From the NCBI RefSeq assembly GCF_013141775.1, contig NZ_WHOB01000023.1:62001-126000 (forward strand): 64,000 nucleotides of DNA, given 5' to 3'. Source of the stretch: Paenibacillus phytohabitans. GTDB taxonomy: Bacteria > Bacillota > Bacilli > Paenibacillales > Paenibacillaceae. Positions 36,105 through 44,583 of this stretch are shown here, in pieces (position 1 is the first letter of the stretch; each line of letters begins with the position of its first letter). The notes beneath the pieces are model-generated. The model was not told the origin of the DNA and searched no databases. It worked only from the letters and a program-made list of their open reading frames with translations. A program made the translations under genes and the position numbers.

Positions 36105-37073
36105 CTAGCCCATCAAAGCAGCCATAAGCGCCTTCTGCGCATGCAGGCGGTTCTCCGCCTGATCGAAGATGACGGAGTTCGGTCCGTCGATGACACCGGT
36201 GCTGACCTCTTCCTCACGGTGGGCCGGCAGGCAGTGCAGGAACAGATAGTCGCTTTTGGCACCCTTCACGAGCTCCTCGTTGACCTGATAATCCTTGAAC
36301 GCCGCCTCACGCGCCAGCTGCTCGGCTTCGAAGCCCATGCTCGCCCATACATCCGTATAGATCACATCAGCGTCCTGTACCGCCTCCTGCGGGCTGCGGG
36401 TAACGGTGATGACCGAACCTGTCCCCTCAGCGATCTCGCGCGCCTCGGCCACTACAGCCTCATCTGGCTCATATCCTTCCGGTCCGGCAATCGAGACATG
36501 TACGCCCAGCTTGGCACCGCCGATCAGCAGGGAATGCGCCATGTTGTTGCCGTCACCGATATACGCGAGCTTCAAGCCCTTCAGCTTGCCCTTGTGCTCG
36601 TACACGGTCTGGTAATCCGCCAGCACCTGGCACGGATGCGCCAGATCGCTCAGGCCGTTGATAACCGGAACGGATGCATAACGGGCCAATTCTTCCACTT
36701 TATCATGGCCGAAGGTACGGATCATGATACCGTCCAGATAACGCGACATCACCTGCGCCGTATCACCAACCGTCTCACCGCGGCCGAGCTGGATATCATT
36801 TTTGCTGAGGAACAGCGCATGACCGCCCAGCTGATACATCCCCACTTCAAACGACACACGTGTACGGGTAGAGGATTTCTCGAATATAAGACCGATCGTC
36901 TTACCCAGCAGCGGCTGGTAGACTTCGCCATTCTTGGCTTTGCGTTTCAGCTCAATCGCCAAATCAATCAAATACGTGATTTCCTCCGGGCTGTAATCAT
37001 TCAGCTCCAGAAGATCACGTCCCTTGAGCTGTGCGGCAATAGCCTCTGTAACGCCCGTTGTTCCCTGACTCAT
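36105..37073 (-). CDS. argF: Ornithine carbamoyltransferase
   Basis: The 322-residue enzyme has the carbamoyl-phosphate motif [23 protein letters not shown] and the ornithine-loop [11 protein letters not shown]. It makes citrulline from ornithine and carbamoyl phosphate. It overlaps argD by 4 nt (ATGA), so the two are translationally coupled. No carAB genes are between argD and argF, unlike in some Bacillus operons. Confidence 0.97.
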   Translation of the reverse strand: MSQGTTGVTEAIAAQLKGRDLLELNDYSPEEITYLIDLAIELKRKAKNGEVYQPLLGKTIGLIFEKSSTRTRVSFEVGMYQLGGHALFLSKNDIQLGRGETVGDTAQVMSRYLDGIMIRTFGHDKVEELARYASVPVINGLSDLAHPCQVLADYQTVYEHKGKLKGLKLAYIGDGNNMAHSLLIGGAKLGVHVSIAGPEGYEPDEAVVAEAREIAEGTGSVITVTRSPQEAVQDADVIYTDVWASMGFEAEQLAREAAFKDYQVNEELVKGAKSDYLFLHCLPAHREEEVSTGVIDGPNSVIFDQAENRLHAQKALMAALMG

Positions 37074-38362
37074 GAATCTGCCTCCCCGTTTCCTTTGTTA
37101 GCATAAGTATGAATTAGTTCCGAAAGGATGTCCACCGCCTGGTCGATCTCCTCGCGGGTTACGTATAAATTAGGTAGCAGGCGAACGACATTCGGTCCAG
37201 CTTGAACGAACAGCAATCCGCGTTTCTGTCCGGCCAGCACAATCTCTGCCACTGGTTCTGCACATTCGATTCCGATCAGCAGGCCTTTGCCGCGGATATC
37301 CTTCACGAACGCAGTGTCCGCCAGCTTCTCTCTAAGCAAACCGGTCAGATAATCGCCCATCTCAGCAGCCCGCTGCGCCAGCCCGTCTTCCAGCATCGTC
37401 TCAATCGTTGCTTCCATAACCGCTGCCGCCAGCGGTGTGCCGCCGAAGGTAGTCGCATGACTGCCCGGGCTGAACGCTTCACGAAGGTAACCCTTGCCCA
37501 GCATAACACCTGCCGGGAAACCGCTGGCCACGCCTTTGGCCAAGGTGAAGATATCCGGCTCAATGCCGTAATGCTGATGGGCGAACAGCTTGCCGGTACG
37601 GCCCATACCAGTCTGTACTTCGTCTACGATCAGCAACAGCCCATGTTCCTTGCACAGCGCGACTACAGCGTCCAAGAAATCCTGCTGCACCTCAATTACA
37701 CCGCCCTCGGCCAGCACCATCTCCAGCATGATTGCTGCCGTATGCTCCGTAATTGCAGCTTTCAGCGCCTCCAGATCATGGAGAGGCACGGTCTTGAAGC
37801 CTGCCGGAAGCGGCAGGAAGCCTTCTTTTACCTTCGCCTGCCCTGTTGCTGTCAGTGTAGCCAGCGTGCGGCCGTGGAAGGACTGCTCGAACGTGATTAC
37901 TTCGTAGCGGTCCGCACCCTTCACCTTCTGGTGATACCGGCGCGCCAGCTTAATCGCTGCTTCATTCGCTTCCGCTCCGCTATTGCAGAAGAATACCTGG
38001 TCCGCGCAGCTGTTATCTGTAAGCAGCGCAGCAACCCGGTCCTGGCCCGGAATGTGGAACAGGTTCGAGACATGCCACAGCGTATCAATCTGTTCCTTCA
38101 GCTTCGCGCCTACCTTCTCCGGGGCATGGCCCAGGCTGGTTACAGCGAGCCCGCACATGAAATCCAGATATTTGTTCCCCTGATCATCCCACACCCAGCT
38201 GCCCTTGCCCTTGACCAGACTAATATCATATCTGGCGTACGACGGGAATACCGCACTCAGCTTGGCAGGAGCAGCAGCGGCCCCCTGTTCCTTCGTTTCT
38301 ACAGAACGTTCCTGCGGCGCCCCCGTCAAAGAATCCTTATCTGCCTGTGTAAGCTCACTCAT
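37070..38362 (-). CDS. argD: Acetylornithine aminotransferase
   Basis: A 430-residue class III PLP aminotransferase; the PLP lysine is in [10 protein letters not shown] and the cofactor Asp in [14 protein letters not shown]. The first 35 or so residues (rich in Glu, Ala and Lys) are an extension not normally found in ArgD, and a later start cannot be excluded. It follows argB after a 151-bp gap and overlaps argF. Confidence 0.95.
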   Translation of the reverse strand: MSELTQADKDSLTGAPQERSVETKEQGAAAAPAKLSAVFPSYARYDISLVKGKGSWVWDDQGNKYLDFMCGLAVTSLGHAPEKVGAKLKEQIDTLWHVSNLFHIPGQDRVAALLTDNSCADQVFFCNSGAEANEAAIKLARRYHQKVKGADRYEVITFEQSFHGRTLATLTATGQAKVKEGFLPLPAGFKTVPLHDLEALKAAITEHTAAIMLEMVLAEGGVIEVQQDFLDAVVALCKEHGLLLIVDEVQTGMGRTGKLFAHQHYGIEPDIFTLAKGVASGFPAGVMLGKGYLREAFSPGSHATTFGGTPLAAAVMEATIETMLEDGLAQRAAEMGDYLTGLLREKLADTAFVKDIRGKGLLIGIECAEPVAEIVLAGQKRGLLFVQAGPNVVRLLPNLYVTREEIDQAVDILSELIHTYANKGNGEADS

Positions 38363-38513
38363 TCTCAGTCACTCTCCCACCATGCTGCTGCCGGATTACC
38401 GTCAGCGCTTCTAATTTACTCTCCACTACACCAGATACCCATCTGCCAGATGCCAATCAGATCAACCTTGCACTCTCTATACCACTCCGGCAGCTAAGCT
38501 GCTAACTGCATAA

Positions 38514-39329
38514 TTATCGGACAATCCGCGTCCCCAGCTCTTCGCCCTGCAGCACCCGGCTGAGCACATTCGGCTCTTTGCCGTCGACAATGACAACCTC
38601 GGACACCTTGCCCTGAATGCAGTCCATCGCAGCACGCACTTTAGGAATCATTCCGCCGTAGATTTCACCATCCGCAATCAGTTCCTCAATCTGCGCCACC
38701 GTCACAGACGGGAGCACAACCTTCTCTCCGTCCAGCACACGCATAATTCCCGGCACATCCGTAACCACGATCATAGTAGGCGATTCCACAAAAGATGCCA
38801 CCGCTCCGGCAGCTGTATCCGCATTAATGTTGTAACGCTGACCACCGCCGTCCACACCGATAGGTGCAATTACAGGAATGTAGCCCATCGCGAGGATACC
38901 CGTCACAATCTCCGCTCTGACCTCGGTTACTTCTCCCACCATACCCAATACATCGCTGTTCGCAACCGGACGCGCCATAAGCAGGTTGCCGTCAACTCCG
39001 GATAATCCGAGCGCCTGCCCGCCGGTGGCTTGAATCCGGCGGACAATCGCCTTATTAATGCTTCCAGCCAGCGTCATCTCTACCACATCGAGCACTTCTT
39101 CCGTCGTCACCCGCAGGCCGTTTACGAAGCTGCTCTCAATCCCAAGCTTCTCCAGATTCCCCGAGATCGCCGGACCGCCGCCATGAACAATGACAGGCTG
39201 AACCCCGCTTCGCTGCAGCTCCCGCAAATCCTCAAAGAACGAATCCGGCAGCGCAGCCAGCGTACTCCCGCCGCATTTCATCACGAACAGGCCACTGCCA
39301 GGCTGCTTCTCTATAGGTTCAAACGTCAT
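38514..39329 (-). CDS. argB: Acetylglutamate kinase
   Basis: The 271-residue amino-acid kinase shows FVMKCGGSTL, the VHGGGPAISGNLEKLGI loop and NINADTAAGAVASF. It phosphorylates N-acetylglutamate, the second step of the cyclic ornithine route. It lies 112 bp after argJ; that gap contains a solo end of a dispersed repeat element. Confidence 0.96.
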   Translation of the reverse strand: MTFEPIEKQPGSGLFVMKCGGSTLAALPDSFFEDLRELQRSGVQPVIVHGGGPAISGNLEKLGIESSFVNGLRVTTEEVLDVVEMTLAGSINKAIVRRIQATGGQALGLSGVDGNLLMARPVANSDVLGMVGEVTEVRAEIVTGILAMGYIPVIAPIGVDGGGQRYNINADTAAGAVASFVESPTMIVVTDVPGIMRVLDGEKVVLPSVTVAQIEELIADGEIYGGMIPKVRAAMDCIQGKVSEVVIVDGKEPNVLSRVLQGEELGTRIVR

Positions 39330-39385
39330 CTCTCAGTTACCTCCCTATATAAGCTGAACTTAAGATACTAACTTAAAGCTCAGTC

Positions 39386-39420
39386 GTCACTACGGTGAAT
39401 ATTTGGACTTCCGGCCGCTG
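39386..39420. repeat. Solo left end of the dispersed intergenic element (copy C)
   Basis: 35 nt matching the left ends of copies A (35489) and B (44160) at 31 of 35 bases each. There is no hairpin interior or right end. It sits between argB and argJ inside the arginine operon. Confidence 0.75.
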
Positions 39421-39441
39421 CCCGCCACCAACCAGCGCAGA

Positions 39442-40674
39442 TCAGGTGCGGTACGCGGCATTAATGCGCACATAGTCGTAAGTGAGGTCGCAACCCCAGG
39501 CTGTAGCACTTCCGCTTCCGTCTGACAAGGTTACGGTGATCAGCACGGTATCACTTTTTTGCAAATAATGCAGCGCCTTCTCTTCGTCAAAAGCCACCGG
39601 ACGCGACGTCCGCAGCACCTCTATATCTCCCAGCTTAATGTCTACCTGCTCCGGCGATACCGGCACTCCCGCACGGCCTACAGCGGCGATAATCCGTCCC
39701 CAGTTGGCATCCGCCCCGAAGATCGCTGACTTCACCAGACTCGATCCTACGACAGTCTTGGCAATAGCTGCAGCAGCTTCATCATGCACCGCACCATTCA
39801 CCTGCACTTCGATCAGCTTCGTTGCGCCTTCCCCATCACGGGCAATCGCCATCGCCAGACTCCGGCACACATGCGTGAACGCCGCCGCAAAAGCCTCCCA
39901 ATCCGGATGCAGCCGCGTCAGCTTCTCATTCCCCGCCAGGCCGCTCGCCATAGTGACCAGCATATCATTCGTGCTAGTATCTCCATCCACTGTAATCATA
40001 TTAAAAGTAGAGTTGGTCGCGCTACGCAGCAAGCTGAGCAAATCCTCGGCATCAATGACAGCATCTGTTGTCATGAAGCCCAGCATCGTCGCCATATTGG
40101 GATGAATCATCCCCGAACCCTTAGCCGCGCCGGCGATCAATACCTCTGAACCGCCGACCGTCAGCTTGACACAGCTTTCTTTTTTGACCAGATCCGTTGT
40201 GAGAATCGCCTGGCTGAACTCCTCTGCACCGGCAGCGCCGCCATCCAGCTTCTCCGGCAGTCCGGCAATGCCGCTGCGCACACAGTCCATCTTCAGCAGC
40301 TCTCCGATTACCCCGGTCGAGGCTACCGCAACATCCAGCTCGTTCACGCCCAAATAACGGGCAGCTGCAGCGCGCATCTCATACGCATCCGCTTCACCCT
40401 GGTCACCTGTGCAGGCATTGGCATTTCCGCTGTTCACGATTACCGCCTGCAGTGTCCCGTTCGCCAGACTCTCCCGTGTCACCTTCAGCGGAGCCGCCTG
40501 AAAAACATTCGTGGTAAATACCGCAGCAGCCGTCGCCGGAACCTCGCAGAGGATAGCTCCGAGGTCGTTACGTTCGGTTTTTTTGAGACCGCAATGCAGC
40601 CCTCCTGAAGTGAAACCCTTAGGTGTAGTAATACTTCCGCCTTCCACGACGGTATATAGTTTGTTCTCGCTCAT
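39442..40674 (-). CDS. argJ: Bifunctional ornithine acetyltransferase / N-acetylglutamate synthase
   Basis: A 410-residue enzyme with the self-cleavage site ATMLGF (Thr nucleophile generated on processing) in the context MATMLGFMTTDA. It recycles the acetyl group from acetylornithine to glutamate. The ATG at 40674 gives normal family length; an upstream TTG at 40722 would overlap argC by 26 nt and is preceded by GGGAGG at a long distance. The gap to argC is 22 nt. Confidence 0.95.
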   Translation of the reverse strand: MSENKLYTVVEGGSITTPKGFTSGGLHCGLKKTERNDLGAILCEVPATAAAVFTTNVFQAAPLKVTRESLANGTLQAVIVNSGNANACTGDQGEADAYEMRAAAARYLGVNELDVAVASTGVIGELLKMDCVRSGIAGLPEKLDGGAAGAEEFSQAILTTDLVKKESCVKLTVGGSEVLIAGAAKGSGMIHPNMATMLGFMTTDAVIDAEDLLSLLRSATNSTFNMITVDGDTSTNDMLVTMASGLAGNEKLTRLHPDWEAFAAAFTHVCRSLAMAIARDGEGATKLIEVQVNGAVHDEAAAAIAKTVVGSSLVKSAIFGADANWGRIIAAVGRAGVPVSPEQVDIKLGDIEVLRTSRPVAFDEEKALHYLQKSDTVLITVTLSDGSGSATAWGCDLTYDYVRINAAYRT

Positions 40675-40696
40675 GTTATAGTTTGACCGCTGCACT

Positions 40697-41752
40697 TTAT
40701 GGATACACTGGTGTGTAGCCAAGACCGCGGGTTTCCTCCCATCCCATCATCAAATTCAGGTTCTGAATCGCCTGTCCTGCAGCGCCTTTAACGATATTGT
40801 CGATGACCGACACAATGGTGACCCGTCCGGTACGTGCGTCTGTCGCGAAGCCGATGTCGCAATAGTTCGATCCGCTGACTTCCTTCGTCGCCGGAACCAC
40901 TCCGGGCTCACGCACCCGCACATACGGTCTGCCTGCATAATACTTACGGTATAACTCCACGAGCTCCTGCTCGCTGTGTTCTCCGGTCAGCCCGGCATAC
41001 ATCGTGCTCATAATTCCCCGGGTCATCGGCACAAGATGCGTAGTGAACGTTACCGTTACTTTTTCCCCGGCGATATCCGTAAGCACCTGCTCAATTTCCG
41101 GGATGTGCTGATGTTTGTTGATTTTGTAGGCTTTGAAGTTCTCATTGATCTCGGCAAAATGAACCATCAGGCTCGTTCCCCGTCCTGCCCCGGACACCCC
41201 GGATTTCGCATCAATAATGATGCTGTCCGGTTTGATCCAGCCTGCCTCAAGTGCCGGAACCAGTCCCAGCAGCGTAGCTGTGGGATAACAGCCGGGATTA
41301 GAGATGAAATCCACACCGGCCGCACGCTCGCCGTATACCTCGCATAACCCGTATACCGCCTGCTGCAGATAAGCTTCCGGAGGAGCGGGATGCTTATACC
41401 ACTGCTCATACTCCGCGCCGTCCTTCAACCGGAAATCCCCGGACAGGTCGACGACCTTGAGTCCGGCTTCGAGCAGCTGAGGCACCAGCTTCGCGCTCAC
41501 TCCCGAAGGCGTAGCTGTGAATACGACATCCGCCCTGTTGGCAATCTCTGCCGCGTCCACACCATCCAGATTACGCTGCACAATCCCTGTTAAATGAGGG
41601 AAGCCTTCCTCAATCGGCGCACCGGCGCTCGAAGAAGATATTACTGAAGTAATCTCTATATCAGGGTGGCTCTGCAGCAGCCTGATCAGCTCCACGCCCC
41701 CATATCCCGTTGATCCGACAATCGCCGCTCTCAGCTTGCCTGTCATTGTCAT
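40697..41752 (-). CDS. argC: N-acetyl-gamma-glutamyl-phosphate reductase
   Basis: The 351-residue enzyme has a Rossmann start (AAIVGSTGYGGVELIRLL) and the catalytic Cys in SNPGCYPTA. A second ATG two codons in (41746) has better spacing from GGGG, so the true protein may be 349 residues. First gene of argC-J-B-D-F; a promoter-like sequence lies about 65 nt upstream. Confidence 0.96.
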   Translation of the reverse strand: MTMTGKLRAAIVGSTGYGGVELIRLLQSHPDIEITSVISSSSAGAPIEEGFPHLTGIVQRNLDGVDAAEIANRADVVFTATPSGVSAKLVPQLLEAGLKVVDLSGDFRLKDGAEYEQWYKHPAPPEAYLQQAVYGLCEVYGERAAGVDFISNPGCYPTATLLGLVPALEAGWIKPDSIIIDAKSGVSGAGRGTSLMVHFAEINENFKAYKINKHQHIPEIEQVLTDIAGEKVTVTFTTHLVPMTRGIMSTMYAGLTGEHSEQELVELYRKYYAGRPYVRVREPGVVPATKEVSGSNYCDIGFATDARTGRVTIVSVIDNIVKGAAGQAIQNLNLMMGWEETRGLGYTPVYP

Positions 41753-41817
41753 CCCCGCTTCCCGTTTCTGCTTTATATCATTATTACCTGTGAATAACCG
41801 TTCTGCAAATATGTATT

Positions 41818-41846
41818 ATTATACGACCGAATTAATATAAATACAA
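41818..41846 (-). promoter_or_regulatory. Candidate sigma-A promoter of the argC operon
   Basis: On the minus strand TTGTAT (41841-41846), 17-nt spacer and TATAAT (41818-41823). The surroundings are AT-rich with partly palindromic GTATAATAATAC-like sequence, the style of ArgR/AhrC boxes. Repression by arginine is therefore plausible but not proven. Confidence 0.6.
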
Positions 41847-41906
41847 CATGTAACGTTAACTTTATTCCGATATTCCCACTGGAAATGGCCATGCCTTTTA
41901 TCAAAA

Positions 41907-41951
41907 GAAAAGCGCAGAGCTCCCCTAAAGGGAGTCTACGCTTCTCTTTTG
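41907..41951 (-). terminator. Terminator at the end of the YitT-family gene
   Basis: A hairpin with CTCCC/GGGAG core, a 5-nt loop and extended AAGCG/CGCTT-type arms, followed on the minus strand by TCTTTT. It spans the yitT-type stop codon and isolates that gene from the argC promoter. Confidence 0.75.
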
Positions 41952-42820
41952 AAACCTTCGCCCAGCACTTCATGGGCTTCCGTAATAATTACAAATGCAC
42001 TCGGATCTACCGAGCGGACGATCGCCTTGAGTCTCGTAATTTCATTCTGGCCTACCACCGCCATCAGCACGGTACGATTATCTCCGGTGTAGCCGCCTTG
42101 CGCATTCAGCTTGGTCAGCCCGCGGTCCAGATCATTCAGAATCGCCTGCGAGATATCCTCCGTCTGATCGGAGATGATATACGCTACCTTCGTGGTGCTG
42201 AAGCCTACCTCCAGCGCATTGATTACCTTGCCCGTCACGAACAGCCCGATCAGTGCATACATTGCCTGTTCCATGCCCAGCACAAAAGCAGCCAGTGTAA
42301 TCACCGTACCATCCAGCAGCACGACGGACAGCGAGAAGCTGAAGCCGGTAAGCTTTTGAATAATCTGCGCGAGTATGGTCAGTCCGCCCGTAGATCCGCG
42401 CCCGCGGAAGACCAGGCCAAGCCCCAGACCCACACCAATTCCTCCATATATAGAGGCAAGCAGCGGATTCGTAGTCGGTACCGGACCATCCTTGGTCAGG
42501 AAGATAAACAGCGGCAGCACAAAGCTCCCCAGCAGCGAGCGGATACCGTACTGTTTACCGAGGAATATGACCCCGAGAATAAAGAGCGGAATATTAAGCG
42601 CCCACTGGGTAAAAGCCGGCTCCGCCCCAAACCAGGCCTCGGCAAGCACGGATAACCCCGATACCCCGCCGGAAGCAATCTGGTTCGGGAGGAAGAACAG
42701 GTTGAACGCCAGCCCCGTAATCAGCGAGCCGATCAGAATGAGCGCAATATCCACTGTATGACGCAGCGGCCCGTTTAGCGGGATGAGCGGAGGTTTGTTG
42801 CGTGAATTGATTTTTTGCAT
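41936..42820 (-). CDS. YitT-family membrane protein with DUF2179 domain
   Basis: A 294-residue protein with five to six hydrophobic segments (about 20-205; motifs GLAFNLFFLPNQIASGGVSGLS and GGIGVGLGLGLVFRGRGSTGG). A soluble C-terminal DUF2179 domain follows (about 215-292; VIITEAHEVLGEGF). The function of the family is not established. The ATG at 42820 has AAGGAG upstream; a longer frame to 42970 runs antisense-like into prfB and is unsupported. Confidence 0.85.
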   Translation of the reverse strand: MQKINSRNKPPLIPLNGPLRHTVDIALILIGSLITGLAFNLFFLPNQIASGGVSGLSVLAEAWFGAEPAFTQWALNIPLFILGVIFLGKQYGIRSLLGSFVLPLFIFLTKDGPVPTTNPLLASIYGGIGVGLGLGLVFRGRGSTGGLTILAQIIQKLTGFSFSLSVVLLDGTVITLAAFVLGMEQAMYALIGLFVTGKVINALEVGFSTTKVAYIISDQTEDISQAILNDLDRGLTKLNAQGGYTGDNRTVLMAVVGQNEITRLKAIVRSVDPSAFVIITEAHEVLGEGFKREA

Positions 42821-42870
42821 GGATGCCCTGCTCCTTAGATGTGATCTTACTGTCCTTGTTATTCTTTTCA

Positions 42871-42906
42871 GAAAAAAATCCCTACACCTCCGAAGACGCG
42901 TAGGAA
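42871..42906 (-). terminator. Terminator of prfB
   Basis: Ten-bp stem with one mismatch (42881-42904) capped by a TTCG tetraloop. On the minus strand it is followed by GATTTTTTT. It starts 12 nt after the prfB stop. Confidence 0.85.
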
Positions 42907-42917
42907 TATCCATGCCC

Positions 42918-44031
42918 TTATTCAGTTTCCGTCTTAATCTGACTGCGCAGGTAGCCGTCAATGAAGCCATCCAGGTCGCCGTCCATCACCGCTCCGACGT
43001 TGCCCGTTTCTACAGAAGTGCGGTGATCTTTCACCATGCTGTAGGGGTGGAACACATAGGAACGAATCTGGCTGCCCCAGGCAATCTCCGATTGTTCGCC
43101 GCGGATCTCATCGAGATGCGCCTGCTGCTCCTGGATTTTGCGCTCATAGAGCTTGGAACGCAGCATCTTCATCGCTTGTTCCCGGTTCTTGATCTGCGAA
43201 CGTTCATTCTGGCAAGTTACCACGACTCCGGTTGGCAAGTGGGTAATCCGCACCGCTGAGTCCGTAGTATTGATATGCTGACCGCCCGCGCCGCTGGCCC
43301 GGTACGTATCAATCTTCAGATCCTCTGTACGGATATCTACTTCCACATCGTCCGCAATCTCCGGTACCACATCGCAGGATACGAAGGAGGTATGCCGTCT
43401 GCCCGAAGAGTCAAAAGGCGAAATGCGCACCAGACGGTGAACACCCTTCTCCGCCTTCAGGTATCCATATACATTGTAGCCTTTAATCAGCAGCGTTACA
43501 CTCTTGATGCCTGCCTCATCGCCCGGCAAATAATCGAGCACATCTACCTTGAAGCCCCGCTTCTCCGCCCAGCGTGTATACATGCGCAGCAGCATCTGGC
43601 CCCAGTCCTGGGATTCTGTTCCGCCTGCACCGGGATGCAGCTCCAGGATCGCATTCAGCTTATCGTACGGCTGATTGAGCAGCAGCTGCAGCTCGAACTC
43701 ATCTACCCTGCTGCTTACACTGCGGATCGTTCCGGCAATCTCAGACGCAAGCGCGTCATCGCCTTCTTCATCCGCCAGCTCCGCCATCATCGATGCATCG
43801 TCATAATCCTGCTGCAGCTTATCGTATTGATCGACCACCGACTTCACGGCGTTCATCTCGCCAATAACGCTTTGCGCCTTCTCCGGCTCATCCCAGAACC
43901 CGGGCGCTGCCATCTTTTCTTCAAAGTTCGCTATAATCTCCAGCTTAAGGTCTAAGTCAAAGTGACCCCCTAAGATTGGTTAGTTTCTTGCCTATTTCAC
44001 GCAGGTCCTGCTTCACATTAGGATCGATCAC
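42918..44031 (-). CDS. prfB: Peptide chain release factor 2, with programmed +1 frameshift
   Basis: Two frames form one protein. The first runs from GTG at 44031 ([16 protein letters not shown]...) to an in-frame TGA at 43957-43959; the second, in +1, continues as [23 protein letters not shown] to 42918. The site reads AGGGGG-TCA-CTT-TGA-C, the well-known RF2 autoregulatory frameshift. The main body contains the GGQ region ([17 protein letters not shown]) and the SPF tripeptide (ISPFDS) for UGA/UAA recognition. It should not be annotated as broken or as starting at 43913. Confidence 0.95.
43957..43971 (-). promoter_or_regulatory. RF2 programmed frameshift site
   Basis: On the minus strand a Shine-Dalgarno-like AGGGGG (43966-43971), three bases, then CTT-TGA-C. 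The peptidyl-tRNA slips from CUU to UUU when RF2 is scarce. The three-base spacer here is TCA; spacing and slippery codon match the classic site. Confidence 0.93.
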
Positions 44032-44159
44032 TTGGATCACATCACCTTTCAAAATAAAATATTGCGCCGGCCGCTGGGTTTGGAGGTTTTGCGGACAGGG
44101 GGAGATGCAGCTTCTGCCGCTGCATCATTGCTCTTAAGAAATGCCTATCGGTGTACGCC

Positions 44160-44325
44160 GTAACTGCGGGGAATGTTTGGACTTCCGGCCGCTGTTAGGA
44201 TTGAATTTCCTCATTCAAACTGCTCATCGCAGTAGAAATTCAATCCTAGCATATGCTTTCGAAGCCAGCTTTCCTACGGAAAGCTCTTAGGCGGACACTG
44301 ACGCTCCTACAGTTCCAAACTTCCC
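44160..44325. repeat. Dispersed bipartite intergenic element, copy B
   Basis: Left end 44160-44194, right end 44290-44325. The interior has a perfect 13-bp stem (TAGGATTGAATTT with its complement, about 44195-44248) and a second perfect hairpin AGCTTTCC/GGAAAGCT (about 44267-44285). It lies in the 552-bp non-coding stretch between secA and prfB, which also holds a GATGCAGC/GCTGCATC hairpin (44104-44126) and no gene. Confidence 0.85.
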
Positions 44326-44410
44326 CTCCGTCACTTCCACCACAATTTCAGTTCTAAAGAGCCAATCCGTTCGCTTCGCTTGAAGCAATCGACCCATTCC
44401 TTCAATCATC

Positions 44411-44462
44411 CAAAAAAGCGGCCGGGCCGCAAACGGGGAGTCCCCCGGGCCCAGCCGCTTTT
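44411..44462. terminator. Terminator downstream of secA
   Basis: Stem with AAAAGCGGC/GCCGCTTTT arms and GC-rich inner pairing, flanked by A-run and T-run. It lies about 120 nt past the secA stop on the minus strand and could work in both directions. Confidence 0.7.
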
Positions 44463-44583
44463 ATTGTCATTATAACCTAAGTGCCAGTGAACAAAACTCG
44501 AAGTGCATTACGGTGAAACGTGCTCGCAGATTTAATGCCTGCTCGCTATTCCACCAGAATCAGACAATTGAATTTCTTCTCTC

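Noticed and set aside
42821..42970. N-terminal extension of the YitT-family protein
   Set aside because: It would overlap the end of prfB and its terminator; the family normally starts close to the first membrane segment and AAGGAG precedes the ATG at 42820.
42918..44031. Frameshifted prfB pseudogene
   Set aside because: The in-frame TGA is at the exact position and context of the known programmed RF2 frameshift.
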